A stretch of 64,000 nucleotides of DNA from Morinoia aosen (taxonomy: Eukaryota; Arthropoda; Malacostraca; Amphipoda; Talitridae). A program made the position numbers and the translations under genes. The stretch spans positions 41,328,068 to 41,392,067 of the forward strand of contig CM059566.1 of NCBI GenBank assembly GCA_030386875.1, read 5' to 3'. Under the pieces are notes generated by a model. It was not told where the DNA came from. It saw only the letters and a program-made list of their open reading frames with translations, and ran no database searches. Positions 52,231 to 64,000 of this stretch are shown in pieces; position 1 is the first letter of the stretch; the number at the start of each line of letters is the position of its first letter.

Positions 52231-54242
52231 GCAACAGTCTCAAATTAATATAACAGTAAAATTATTAATCTCTGTCTTCATCTATTCTTCACATAATGTG
52301 CAACTGCAAATGTTTATGGTCCCCATGAGATGCCAACACGAGCTGTTGATGTCCTGCTTCTGAGTTTGTACCATTGACTCCTGTTGACCCATTATCCACC
52401 CAACTACTGATAAGAACTTCACGATTGCCATAACTAGAACAAGGCATTTTTCCTTTGCGTTTAATTTCACATTGTAACAAAACCTCCCATCTTTCTTCCT
52501 TGAGCCATATCGAATGCGCTGAGGCTCGTAAATGTAATTTCGGAACGAATCCGAAAGGATTTTCAGTGTATTCTTAGAGAACTATTCGAAATGTACAGTT
52601 CAACATTTCTCTCAAATTTTTTGCTAGTTGATTTTACTCGAAACTGTATGAAAGGTTGACTATCTCCTTATTACGTATTAGCTCATAACTTATGTTCCAA
52701 AAAGGCGTCACGTATACCTTTAGTATCATCAAATACTGAGTATCTCGTTCTAGTCTGCTCGTTCCTTGTGCTAGCGTAAGTCTAATGACACCTGCACAAT
52801 ACGAATATGGCCTGTTATGCTCTATTTATTAACCTCGTTCATTAGCGTGTATACGTTATATTGGGCAACAGAAAGAAATAGTTTGGCTATTTTCTATATT
52901 TGGTTTAAACATCGTCTCATTACATAATGCTACGTGTGCCAAGACATTTCTATATGCTTACTAATAGTAAAGCTATACATAATATTTACACGTGATACGG
53001 TAAAACAAAATCCGTACATAATTCAAAAATGCCCTGCTGATCCTTCTGATACCCAGTTCAAATTGGACTAATTTAGAGGGAAAAGCAATAAAGATCTTCA
53101 ACTAACAGCGAGACACTATTGTAGGGATTAAATAACAATTACCCAGTTATTTCCAAAAAGTAAGCAGTCTATAATCGTCATGGTAACCAGTCTCTAATAA
53201 CAAAGCCGCTAAAACTTGGTTTTACAAATGACATTCTTGAATTAGTGCTAATGTATCACTAGAAGCGTTTCTACCGTCACACAGTGATTTACGTGAAGAT
53301 TGAAGCGCACCACTTCATATGGACAATGAAAATATCAATTCCACTGGTGATTATTTCCTCTTCTAACAAATCTACAACAACCAACTTAACTAAAACCGAG
53401 TTCAGTACAACCAGAACTATTCAATGCACGCCGGTGAACTCGAATTAGTTCCATGTGTACAACTAAAGAAAGGCACGGTAAATAACAAAAGACGTACAAT
53501 AATCCTCACCCTGTTTCAGTGGGCCATAGTTCAAACTAGGTATAGGTAGAGAAGTAAAATTTATACTACGTTCTACAAAGCTAACACACAACTTCAACCG
53601 TATGGGATGAAGTGACAAAAAATGGACTTTCTTTTGCGAATGAATAACTGAAGCGCCGGCACCGCCAAGACCCTACGGTCTGTAAGACTGAAAATAGACC
53701 TGTGTTCTAGTAAGGAAAGATTTGTAGTCAAAGTTTGCAGAATTCAACTTAAACAAGATAACAGTATCGACGATATAACTTAGCTTGAACATTACGCGAT
53801 CGTTAACATAGTAAGTTTACAATTGGGAATTACTGCACAGTAAAAACCAAACCATAGGTCTTTTCAGAAGTTGCTCTGAATAACTGAAATTATTTCGTCT
53901 TTTACGAGCCCGTAATATTAATTGGAGGAGTAATAGCTCTAGCCGATTCATACGAATTGGATCGTATTTTATCTTCGATATCGTAAGAGTACAGGCGGTA
54001 ATAGTGACTATTCAAATGCGAAAAATAAATCGTATGAAAAAATTACAAACTTGAAACTACAAATCTCGAGTAACTCATCCCGATTGATTCTGAGAATAAA
54101 AACCTCCGATGATAGCTTGTTGTCGAAAATTACCAGCCCCATGTTCCAGTCTGACATATATCTGAACACGACTCAAAATTATAGCGCACCCTGACTAAGC
54201 TATAGACATATTACTCCTTGTGAAATCCCTTTTACTTCATAT

Positions 54243-54314
54243 TAGCAAAGCTTTCTGCTCAGTATCTTCGAGCCTTGACAATGAGTCGATTTTAATGAGC
54301 AGAAAGCTTTGCTA
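54243..54314. repeat. Perfect 19-bp inverted repeat
   Basis: TAGCAAAGCTTTCTGCTCA at 54243-54261 and its exact complement at 54296-54314, separated by 34 bp. It lies between the two convergent genes, about 4.3 kb past the DNAJC16 stop. Confidence 0.85.
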
Positions 54315-55916
54315 CCTTACTATTCTGATGATTCTCCAAAAGCCTTTGAGTGATTTCTCTTTTTTCCAACCACCAGACTAAATATAAAAATCAGAGCATA
54401 TACAAAAAAACTAAAGAAATAAACTTTTTCTAAATCATGATGCAGGTATCTAGCTACAAGAAATCTTGTAAATGAAATTTGCAAGAAAAAGTTGAAAAGG
54501 ACAGGACATATTTAGGCTTGCGTGATTTCATGATTTCACATTGGATTTTGACAGCGCCAAAGATACTGAAACAGTGAACGCGCATCAAAATATGTACCTA
54601 GATAGCCAAAGTGTCGGGGTTTCATCGAAACTAAGCTTCGTGGAGAACCCAACCGAACTAACTTTCATTGCCTACACTTGAAACACTGTACAGTTACAGG
54701 AATAGGTATGCATTTACACAATCACAAATAGTTCTCATGGAGAGTAATTTATGATACACGTAGAGATGAATTATGATTATTTACACACACATGTCGCCAC
54801 AAAACCTGTTTCACTGCAATCAAAATCCATTTTTTTGAACAGTTTAATTTACTCAGCAGTTAGATTAAGAATCCTTTAAACACAGCCATGCTAATGCTAT
54901 AAAATGTACAATGGGTAGCTTTACTCATAATAGAACGTCGAACCATACCGTATGAAAAATACTAACAACTCGTTCAGGTCGCGATATACTGAAACTTTAG
55001 ATTTACCCATTCCAATCCTACCATATTCTATGTAAATAGCTTACTGCCTACTTTGAGGTTAAACCTCTATTTTGAAAAATCGTTCGCAACATCTCCATTC
55101 TAGCATCAAATTTGAGAAAGTCGAGGCTTTGTTCTAATTAGAAGCTGACTGCAGTGCGAAAAAATTCAAAAGCTTAGTTTGTTTCTCACATCAGCTGCAA
55201 GAAGCCTTTTTCGACGAATGAAGAATAGAGCGCCATACGTAATTTTTTCAGACAAAGTCAATTAAGCTCGAGTTCATACACGAAAAAACATCAACGACAG
55301 GAAAAAAGGTTTCATTAGAAAATAACATCCGAAACATAAAAAGCAACGTTCACAAATTCATGCACAGTGTGCAACATTGTAGACAAACAAACCACCGTTG
55401 CCAGTCAAAATCGAAAATAAATACTCGCATTCCTCGAACTGAAGTGGTTTATACCACTAGTTGCACTTCAACAAGTTATTCCTCAGGAAGTTGCAAATGT
55501 GATAATTCATAAGAATCAAAATACATTCGTAAAATTTGATGTGTACACGATTTCATACAGGAATGGAACGACGAAAGCAGCAGAAATACTGCAGCAATGT
55601 CGAAATGCACAAAAAAAAAGTCAGAATATGAACAAATTTGGTGTGAAGTCTTACAATAAGAAATTCTTTACAATAGAAAATGTGGAGGAAAGATTTTGCC
55701 AAAATCTCTTTATAAGTAGAAGGAATAGTAATTCCGTAAAATGACTAACAAAAACAAAAGAAATGAACCCTCATAAGTTCCTTACACGAGTTTGCATGGA
55801 ATATCATCTTCTCTATTGTTGGAGAGAAAAAATATTCCCCCTAATAATGTTGACTATAGGGAGCTAAGAAAACAAGAACAAAAGGTATAAGAAAAGTGAG
55901 GGCCAGGAAGAACGTG

Positions 55917-56090
55917 TCAATGCCGCAGAACTTGCATGACACAGTGACCAGCGCTGTCTGCAGTAGCCGATATGGTCCAGTCCGGAGGCTTGCTGCTGTC
56001 AGAGAGGTCACCGGTCATTTCATCTTCTGCTGCGCTGTCCGTCACTTCACTCAATGGAGAACTCCGGCCTTCACTCCCACATTCACCTTC
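55917..56090 (-). CDS. KANSL1: KANSL1-like exon e: C-terminal exon with stop
   Basis: 57 codons plus stop, after catattacag. It is Ser/Glu/Asp-rich ([20 protein letters not shown]), and phase 0 matches exon d. Family conservation is low here, so the assignment rests on splice signals, phase and codon-like composition. Confidence 0.65.
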   Translation of the reverse strand, partial: EGECGSEGRSSPLSEVTDSAAEDEMTGDLSDSSKPPDWTISATADSAGHCVMQVLRH

Positions 56091-59000
56091 CTGTAATATG
56101 AAATTCATGACAATTCCTGTAATGATTTGCAGAAATTTCTACCTAATAGGCATTGATTCTTGGCGAAGTTATGACTAATAAGTGAACGCCGTTCGAAAGG
56201 TGTCTTTTTTTCATGATTTAATTACTTAGTATTTTATTTTAAAATTTATTGAAATCGAAACGAAACTCACTAATTGAAATTTGGCAAAATGAATCATTTA
56301 GAACATTTACTCAAACGAAAAAAAGGTCCAGCGCGAAAAAAGCTGCAGCGACGGGTAGGAGACTCAACCAAATTCGTGCTAACAAATTGAAAAAAATAGA
56401 CTTTTCATAGATCCCGACTAAATTTAAATATTTGCACAGCTCATCTAGCTGAATCTTTCCTCGATGGCTCACATCACTAATGACGCGAGTCCAGTCATAT
56501 AAAAATGAATCTTTTAAGAATTTAACCTCGTCAAGAAACACGTGCTTCAAAAATACATTATTATTAATCAGCTCAACTTGAAAAAAAAGAGAAATGCAAC
56601 AAAAAAATAAATGTTAAGTACAGCTATATCCTAAATTCTTACGTTCGTTTTCTTCAAGTGTTCCTTGAAAGTCACCAAAGCAGAGGGTTTCTTCACAGCA
56701 GTGAAAGCATTTCGTCCCGACCGTAAATGAGACTCTTCTACTCTTCGAAAACTCTTCGTTCCAGGAGGTTGAACAGGTAAATTAGATAAGCTGGGGGCGA
56801 TTCCTAACCCGCTGTCATCACTAGCGTCTTGTACCACTATGCTCTGAGAATTTTTTTTCTGACGTTTTTTCGCATCGGCTTCTGTGAATGGTGAGGAGAC
56901 ACTGGATTCTAAGTTCTTTCGCTTCTTCCCGGTCTGTCCTTCGCTTGCATCGTCCGCATGATCCGGCTCGTGTTCATGCTCGTCAGAAGATGGTTCTCCA
57001 AGGTCGTCATAGTCGAGCGATCGCAGTAGGGAATGGTTAGCCGCAGCAATAGCGGCATAGGATATCACCTCGTTATTCTCCTGTACCATGCTCGCGAACT
57101 GCGAATCGCTCAGAGGGAATTTTCGAATGGGGTAAGGGGATACCTCTCTCGTATTTCCTTCTTCGTCATTGAAGTTAACGCTGCTGTTATTGCTGTAGGT
57201 GCGTAGTCTCGTCGTAGTTTGTGCAGCGTTGCGCAGCTTACGAGGTCCCGGCAACATCCCAGAAATACTTTGAGAAACACCAGAAGTAGAATTAGTAAAA
57301 CCAGACGGAACCACACTCGCAGTTACGCTCGGAGAAACAGCAAGAGCAGTATTGATTGTAGCACCTGAAGTCAAACCGTGAGAATTCTCGGACACAGCGT
57401 GTACTGACGGAAAAGTTGCAACAGTAGATGGTGCAACCGTTTCAGCACCCGAAGATATAGGAACGCTAATAGTCGGGATTTCGTCCCCTGGGTTGTCTGC
57501 CTTCATGGCAGGGTCATCATGCAGCGATTTATTCGCACGATAGGATCCCTGGGCTTTGTCAGTGTCAATCGAAGAAACAACTTCATCGCCCATATCTTGG
57601 TTGCCATCGTAACAGCGAAAATCAGAAATCGGACCTTTATCGCCCGTCACAGCTGAGCCGATATTGTCTGCTGTGACGCCTGGGTGTTGGGCACTCATTG
57701 AGGAATGGTTGCTGTCTTCAGACAGTGCCAGCGGTGTTGCCGGAGGCGTCGCGAGGTCCGATACATCAACATGAGGCGACAACGGATTTTCTGTACAACA
57801 AACATGGATTAATGTCAGTCGCTTGAAAAGAACAAAAAGAATTTAGTTTTAATAAACTTGAGTGTGAATTAATATTACTCAATTCCCAAGAAAATAGCGT
57901 AAAATATTATGTGTACTACTCTTACAATCTAACACCAGATTAAATAATAAAATTTAACATGAATAATTTCTAATGATAAACAGTATATATCAGAGTTTTT
58001 TCACACTTCGACGTACTTAGCGAAATTATATATGAGAAGGTAGTCGTTCCTCGGTAATCCAAAGAAAATACTATTTCAAGTTATCACCATGTGTGAAACA
58101 ATTCCATTTATTTTATTTTGAATAAACTATGAATGTTTAAAAGAATATAAATAGTTTCTTTCCCAAATACGGAAAGAAAAGATGAGTCTCCATTTTTACG
58201 TAGCGTAATAGTTTTCCTTGCTCTGATGTAGCATGAAGTACCTATTTCAGCGCTCCTTCTTACACGCAGTCGGTTCCATAACAGGCACAAGAGAACACAC
58301 GAAGCTCGCAAATACCTCCACAAACAAAATGGATAGGAACTTACCCGGGGTGTTGGTACCGGTGCTGGAAGTGCCCGCGTTGCTGCCAGCAGCAGTGGTG
58401 GCAGACACAAGAGTACTTCGCTGCCGTACTCTAGCATTGCCACCATGCCGACTGCCTCCCGTCGTGAGGTGCGCAGCGAATCGCAGTCTTTCTAATTCTT
58501 CACTCTTCTCGTGACGAGCAATTACTGTCGTATCGCAAACATCTTCTTCCAGTACAGGGCAGGAAGTCTGCAGCAACAGTAGGTTTCTTGTGAGTACAAT
58601 TATTTGTTTCGATCAGATGACACCAGTGTGTACACGAGACATGCATATTCCTCTTAAATTTCGCACTGCACGTAGGTAGTACAAATGTCACATCACTCAG
58701 TTTCAAGTACTTTTCACAGTCATTTTTCATCGACTATCTTCATAGTTACATTAACTAATGAAACGTAAGTCTCTTCAACACCGAATTAATCTTCAAGAAT
58801 TTATCCCCGATTTAAAAATACAATTACTGGAACAACTCGTTTTAATTTATTTTGCCCAAAGATGTTCAAAATAGACGCCCTTTCAGCGCTCGATCCATAG
58901 TGTAAATAAAATTTTTCATAAAAAAACAATTATTACTCAGAGTAGTGATCTTGTTCTAGATTCAAAAACCTGTTTAATGATCAATGAAAAATCAGTAAAA

Positions 59001-62000
59001 CAGAGCACGTTTAATTTGACCCGGATCTCGCTGTTGCCGATAAGTCACAGAATAAAAGCTAAACCTTGATTATTTCCAACACCACGCATTTCTACAAAGG
59101 TATTTTAGGCGTTCCAAACACTGAACAACCCACAGTACGAAAGGGTTCGAAATGACGACAGATCATCACATGATTCGCAAATAAATAAATAGCAAAATAA
59201 TAATTTTGTTAAAAGGAAAAGTATAAAAATGGCACGCGAGGCCTAAATTATAGGCAATACAACACCAACAACCCTGTCGGTTAAATTCGCCACAGATCGT
59301 TGAGGATTCTCAGAAAGATTCATCAGTTTCAAAATCTCTACCCACAACCAAGGCGATCTCAAGAGAGCAAAGAGGAGCCAGTAAAAATGGACAGTAGAAA
59401 ACAGGGTTTCTAGACACAAGCATTTTTAAACTTGGCGCATAGAAATAGCAAGTTAAGAAAGAAGAGGAAGTATTACAACCATGGCGTGTAAAATGAAAAA
59501 TGCCAATAGGACATGAAAAATAAAAAGAAGTCCCATAAAGCCATTCCATAATAGAAATAACCTCACTATTAACTCTAAGAGATGCCAGTTATAGTATTAG
59601 ATAGACAATCCTAAACCTATTGCCTCTCTCCTGCCTTCTGAAGGGAATTCTCAGAAGAATCGTGAAATCCTCCAAAAAGAAAGTCATTTGTTAGAGACTA
59701 ATTGTCAACTTGGGGGATCTGCGCAAGCAGAAATGATTGAAATTTATTTTGAACTCCAAGCAGCCGGGAAACAATATAGCACTTCTAAACATTCGATCGT
59801 ACAGATGAATGTCATCAAAATTTGGTCTACAATAATTCGCCACAAACGCAGATTAGCATGGGCCTACGCACCCAACAGTCGGAGACACTCTCAGGAATTT
59901 GTGAGGTTTTAGCTTTGTAAGACAAAGTCGGTATCCGTTTTTATGCCTTTATTTTGTTTCTATAATGTACAGAAAAATTGGAACGAAGAATATAAAATAC
60001 GTTACTTTCAATTAGATTACATTAAATGTTAATGTAAGCCTCCCTAAACGCAACAAAGGCGTTTCAAAGAGAGGATGGAGAAAGGCGGAATGCCTTCCTC
60101 CATCGAAATGCACAGAAACAGTAAATTACGAAAGTAGTTTATGAAACATGAGTTGGAGAAATTACTTAGGTGCTGAAAACGGAACAGTGAACTAAAAAAA
60201 GATGGTCCGTAACATAACAAAAAACTTATTCTGTTTCAACAAAAGAAAGACCTACTAAACCTTTAGCTCAGGACCTCACTTATTCCTTCTGGGAGCGCTA
60301 ATTTCCACAGATACAATAGTTGTATCCTCCTGAGTGAACAAGCTTCTTTATATATAAAGTAACGGAACGAGTGATGAATGTAATGACATTCAAAAGTTCA
60401 CCCATAATTATTACAATTTTTGACAGCAGTTAGGTTTGAAAGAAGTATTCAATGGTGAAGCATAAAAGTTTATTGATAATAACCTGATTCAGGAGCAACG
60501 GCTGAGGCTCATCAATTTCTCTCCACTTGGGCGTCACAATTTCTTTGTACTCGATGAGCTCCACCCTCGTCACGGACGCCATGTTGTACGGTATAACGAT
60601 GTTGTCGATGTCGTATGAAGCCGCACCCTGCGAAAATGAACATTTCTCATTAACCCATTCCCTCCGAAAAAAATGCTAGATTTTTATGACATTGAAATTA
60701 ATATAAATTCAGGAAATAAAATTATCCGAATGCACTGGTTTCTAAAAAAAACGTATTAAAATGACGGCAAACCCAGGAACCCAAGTCAAAGACAAACCCA
60801 TAATACGAGCACTAATGATCATTAAATTATATTTTCTAGTTTCGCCCTCCCCAACTATAAAAAATACTCCAAAAAAGTAAGAAGACATCATTCAGTACGG
60901 AATCAGGGGAAGGGGAAATCTAGGCACAAAGCGTAGTCTAATATCCTGCGTACAGAAACAGCAACATTGAAAAGTTCATGAAACTATGTAAAAATAAAAA
61001 AGCTAAAAAAAATACCACATGCCGAGGAACAAATCGATTCGTAACAAAACCAAAAAAATACATTCCAGTTCAACATAAGGAATGCCTACCCAACATTCAG
61101 CTCGAGACCACACATCTTTCCCCTTTATGCTAATTCTTTTAGATAAAATACTCATACCCTCCTGACGCCATAAGCAACGACGTAAAAATGTCCGTCCATT
61201 AACTGAATATTCCGATAGTTAAAAATAATGCATATACATAGAAGTGTACTAGAAAGAAATACTAGTTATATTTAAAAGATAATAGAATGAAAACATTTAT
61301 AGCACATTGCTTTAATACATGCTTCAAAAACAAAAATTAAACAGCAAATTGCAGATTCTTCGTTGTTTAATACGCAAGGAAAACTTAAACGTAAAAATTT
61401 ATCAACCTTTCGAATGTATTTAATCACACATTTTTCATGTCAATAAACACCGAAATTTAATTAGTTGCTAATTACCGTCGAAGATTTAAAACATACGAGC
61501 ACAGTGAAATTAAAAAAATGCAATACCAAAACGATTTCGATTCGTATAATGAATGTATCGCAGGCATGAATCTAACCTGTTTAATTCTGAGAGCAACAGC
61601 AGCAGCCGCAGCAGGAGTTACTGTGGGTCCGCTGGTCGCACTGCTGGTAGCTACGGGAGACGCAGGGAACACTACCGGCGCAGACAAGGGTCCCGTGTTG
61701 GCAGAGGCGGATAAGGCGGTAGAAAGGGAGGAATGTACGGTAGCTCTACGAGTTGCAATGCCGGGTGCGGCTCCGGATTCTGCAGACGAACTAACGCAGC
61801 GGTCAAGCGTCACATGGGCAGGCTTGCTCGTGTTATTTCTAGCCCTGCTGCCGGTGCTGAAGCTGTTAGCAAGAGGTGTTCGCGGGGTGACGGGGCTGGG
61901 AGAACAAGCGCTGCTTTGGTTAGCGTCTGCCGGACTAAGAGGCCGAGTAGCGTTATTGCGACTAAGCGGGCGTGCGTCACTCGTGTAAACGTTGCCTCGT

Positions 62001-62151
62001 AGTTGCAAGACGGAGCGTGGGTCCACAGGACTGTGAGGTGGTAGAGACGGAGATGAAGCCCTGCTACTCTGTAGTGAGGAGACGTCGTCCGGTATAAATG
62101 GAAGGCTATGACGTCCGCGGCTACGACCGGTCTCGCTGCTGGCTTGATGAT
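55917..62151 (-). CDS. KANSL1: KANSL1/nsl1-like PEHE-domain scaffold protein, 3' part of gene
   Basis: Five exons join in phase, in transcript order: 62151-61577, 60627-60484, 58567-58345, 57790-56643, 56090-55917. They encode about 753 C-terminal residues. The key evidence is [20 protein letters not shown] followed by [15 protein letters not shown], the start of the PEHE domain of KANSL1/nsl1. It continues with [16 protein letters not shown], and further on TPPATPLAL and [12 protein letters not shown], in the family order. Known role: KANSL1 is the scaffold of the nuclear NSL complex and its PEHE region holds the acetyltransferase MOF/KAT8. The related MSL1 also has PEHE, but the INNIVIP-type opening fits KANSL1 better. 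The rest is Ser/Thr/Ala-rich and probably disordered. The N-terminal exons were not found in the window. Confidence 0.87.
56643..57790 (-). CDS. KANSL1: KANSL1-like exon d: long C-terminal exon
   Basis: 383 codons, counting the codon completed from exon c. Acceptor gttgtacag, donor AAC before gtaaga. It includes [20 protein letters not shown] near the start and [20 protein letters not shown] about two-thirds along, both recognisable KANSL1 C-terminal blocks. A basic stretch ([19 protein letters not shown]) could be a nuclear localisation signal. Reading on past the donor gives three residues and a stop. Confidence 0.87.
58345..58567 (-). CDS. KANSL1: KANSL1-like exon c: PEHE domain, second half
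   Basis: Begins [20 protein letters not shown] after ttgctgcag and ends one base into a codon at gtaagt. [20 protein letters not shown] corresponds to the acidic ED.S...AARH block that follows the VTP.WR motif in the family. A Gly/Ser/Thr/Ala-rich tail follows. Confidence 0.87.
59300..59665 (-). repeat. Diverged dispersed repeat (possible second family)
   Basis: Read on the minus strand it has CTTCAGAAGGCAGGAG, GGCAATAGGTTTAGG and CTTGCTATTTCTATGCGCC. It partly resembles 51932-52230 and partly family R (CTTGCTGTTTCTATGCACC). It lies in the intron between KANSL1 exons b and c. Confidence 0.4.
60011..60335 (-). repeat. Dispersed repeat family R, copy 10
   Basis: Inverse complement of the copies in the other gene: GATACAATAGTTGTATCCTC at its 5' end (right side), the acceptor-like GTTCACTGTTCCGTTTTCAG on the minus strand, and AAGCCTCCCTAAACGC at its 3' end. 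It is therefore in sense orientation to the KANSL1-like gene. Confidence 0.85.
60484..60627 (-). CDS. KANSL1: KANSL1-like exon b: PEHE domain, first half
   Basis: 48 codons from [20 protein letters not shown] to [13 protein letters not shown], between ttttcgcag and the donor CAG/gttatt. This is the diagnostic exon of the gene and the best-conserved part. It was found by motif rather than as an isolated frame. Confidence 0.92.
60850..61175 (-). repeat. Dispersed repeat family R, copy 11 (degenerate)
   Basis: On the minus strand: GTGTGGTCTCGAGCTGAATG, TTGGGTAGGCATTCC, GGTTTTGTTACGAAT and GTGCCTAGATTTCC. Recognisable but diverged, again in sense orientation to the KANSL1-like gene, in the intron before exon b. 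Confidence 0.6.
61577..62151 (-). CDS. KANSL1: KANSL1-like exon a: disordered region before PEHE
   Basis: Acceptor gttcaacag, donor CAG before gttaga. It encodes about 191 residues of Ser/Pro/Ala-rich sequence (for example [18 protein letters not shown] and [14 protein letters not shown]). The first two bases complete a codon from an upstream exon not identified here. The open frame on the plus strand (61518-61988) is its shadow. Confidence 0.8.
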
Positions 62152-64000
62152 CTGTTGAACGTGAAATATTTTCATTCTTTATTAACCAAGTCTCGACAGA
62201 ATGATCATACTATAAAGAATCACACCTGAAATACAAATCTGTTCCTGTCAATGCCCGCCACAGAAAAATGCCGGTTTCTTCTGATACGTTCAAGAGAGAA
62301 AAACAAACATTTCTTTATAGAACAAGTTATTGAATTTCAATAGCCACTAAGAAGACACAGAAAGCACGTACATGTATGTATGATTAAAACTATATAAAAT
62401 GAAATTAATACTGAAAACTAATAAGCACATTGAGCAGAATGAGAAAATGGGAGTGGAGGGTAACATGAGCACACGTTCAACAGCACGCTTTTCAAGAGCC
62501 ATTGCAGAAGCCAAAATCGTAATAGATGTAAATGTGAATATACGCGAATTAAAATGCCATAAAATACTTCAGTAGAAATACCATGCAACAAACTCGCAGA
62601 TGGCAGCATGCAACAGCAAAACGTATAGGTTCATCTACAAAAGTTGACGAGTCCGTTTTGAAAGTCCAGTAAAAGAAAAAATTTAAGTTTAAAAATAATT
62701 TGCAAAAATAACGATTTACCCTCGTTTTAAAAAGTACAATGCATACAACTTGAAAATTATTTTTTACTGCATACAAATTTTTGTCAATTCAAATAAAGCC
62801 TTAAGAAGACACAACCCCCTACGTACTGACGTTTAGATCAGCCAAAAACAGTTATGGGCAGAAGTTACTAAAACACCGAATATAAATAACCATAGATTTT
62901 AAAATAATTTCACCAAACCAAAATCATAAGAAAATAGCATTAAATATAAAGGTTTAGATTACCCTCAAACGAGCGATTGATAATACGCAGTGGATGTTAT
63001 GCGGACAACTCTATCTCACTGTTAATAATCGAACACAAGTGAAAAAAACATAACATATTACTCTTTAGAGGAGAGACGCTTTCTTCTCAATGCTACTTTA
63101 AATTTGGATTCGCTACACATTAACGAAAAACCAACTTCTTGACTGGGCTTCAGGTGAGGGTACGGTTGAAAGAATTGAAAAATCCCTTCAAGCCACAATT
63201 GAAGTTCATTACTTCGGTGGTATGGAAGAATTTAGTGGTGAGGCGGAACTACTGTATCTAGGGCATAACTAAGGGTGAGGACCGTGAAACTAGGAGCTAA
63301 TAATGGTAGTGGAGTACGCTAGCACTAAAGCGAGCTAATTACCATGGTGGTACAGCTGAACACTGTCAGGCAGACTGCTGGGAGTGGCGACCAGTTCGCC
63401 TGTCACGGATGACTTCCGTAGGCCTGCACAATGGACGAGCCCTAGTGGTCAGCTATGCACTTCTTCTATTATAGTAACTTTCACTGAAGTTCGTTGCATT
63501 TCTCCATTATCACAATCAAAAACTGTGCCCGATTACTGTACTGATGCATGCTTTTTTTTTGTTTTTCAACAGTGAAGCTTATACGTAAATTCAAGCTATT
63601 TCAAGTATATTTCTATATTGTAGTAAATATCTACAAAGAAAATTGGTTTATGATTGTTAAAAACCAACGTGAAAATGATTTAAACGAGCAAAATACACAC
63701 TGAGAACCCTCATGAAAGTGCAGTTGTTAGAACATAACTCTGAATTAACAGAATCATTCAATAATTTCGAATGGGTTTACAGTGTTCAACTTCTGACGGA
63801 TACGGAATGAACTGTAACCGATTGATTATATTAGTGTTCTCCACGTTTCTAACGCCAGCTTCAGAGGTTAACTTAGTTGAGGTACGTAACAAATACACCA
63901 ATCCACGCATACCCATTAAGAGATAGAGAACTCGCTAGCCTAGGGCAAGTGATTAGCTTTTGAAACATCAAAATCTGTCGGAGACGTAATGACTGCAAAA
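62152..64000. other. Upstream intron of the KANSL1-like gene
   Basis: No exon could be supported. A GC-richer patch at about 63360-63470 has a short minus-strand frame after an AG, which I did not accept as an exon. Otherwise AT-rich with no recognised element. Confidence 0.5.

Larger units (their letters stand above)
49942..55916. other. Intergenic region between convergent genes
   Basis: It should contain both 3' UTRs, but I could not assign polyadenylation signals with confidence. It holds a possible diverged repeat at 51932-52230 and a perfect hairpin at 54243-54314. Short frames (for example 51904-52248, 55499-55744) show no domain. Confidence 0.5.

Noticed and set aside
55499-55744. 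81-codon plus-strand frame in the intergenic region
   Set aside because: No domain, no splice partner, Asn/Lys-rich composition as expected of AT-rich DNA.
61518-61988. 156-codon plus-strand frame with hydrophobic content
   Set aside because: It is the antisense shadow of the KANSL1-like exon a, which has splice signals and phase continuity.
63360-63470. Possible upstream KANSL1 exon on the minus strand with a TTRARPLCRPTE-like reading
   Set aside because: The resemblance to the family's Arg-rich motif is short, no good donor follows, and the frame soon stops.

Overview
The window looks like genomic DNA of an arthropod, most likely an insect with a repeat-rich genome. The evidence is short coding exons with GT-AG boundaries separated by kilobase-scale AT-rich introns, an I-clade non-LTR retrotransposon ending in TAA repeats, Penelope-like fragments and many TTAA-flanked foldback MITEs. 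No bacterial or organellar features were seen. The species cannot be named from the sequence.

Layout. (1) 1053-49941, plus strand: a complete 15-exon gene for a DNAJC16/ERdj8-type ER membrane J-protein. I rebuilt it from exons whose reading phases all match, giving about 804 residues: signal peptide, J domain with HPD, thioredoxin-like domain with CxxC, and one transmembrane helix. (2) 49942-55916: an intergenic stretch between convergent genes, with no gene recognised. (3) 55917-62151, minus strand: the last five visible coding exons (about 753 residues) of a KANSL1/nsl1-type PEHE-domain scaffold of the NSL histone acetyltransferase complex. Its 5' end was not found and probably lies to the right.

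The introns of the first gene hold most of the unusual content. There are seven or more minisatellites (29, 26, 36, 35, 38, 50 and about 55 bp units). A 6.1-kb I-type retrotransposon has both ORFs open and a 13-bp target-site duplication. Two 0.85-kb TTAA-flanked foldback MITEs lie in opposite orientation, one abutting a third TTAA element. There is a 3.8-kb composite palindrome with CCGATA iterons at both ends and an inverted pair of Penelope-like GIY-YIG remnants with hammerhead-like motifs at its centre. A dispersed repeat of about 340 bp (called family R here) occurs at least ten times, always in the sense orientation of the host gene, and carries a conserved acceptor-like tract.

The two host genes show no functional link: one product acts in the ER membrane and the other in chromatin. 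The strongest leads are the sense-only family R, the tandemly duplicated splice-acceptor regions before exons 9 and 11, the apparently young I element with a YVDD reverse-transcriptase motif, and the nested palindrome at 30.5-34.2 kb. All homology calls come from reading motifs by eye; no database search was run.
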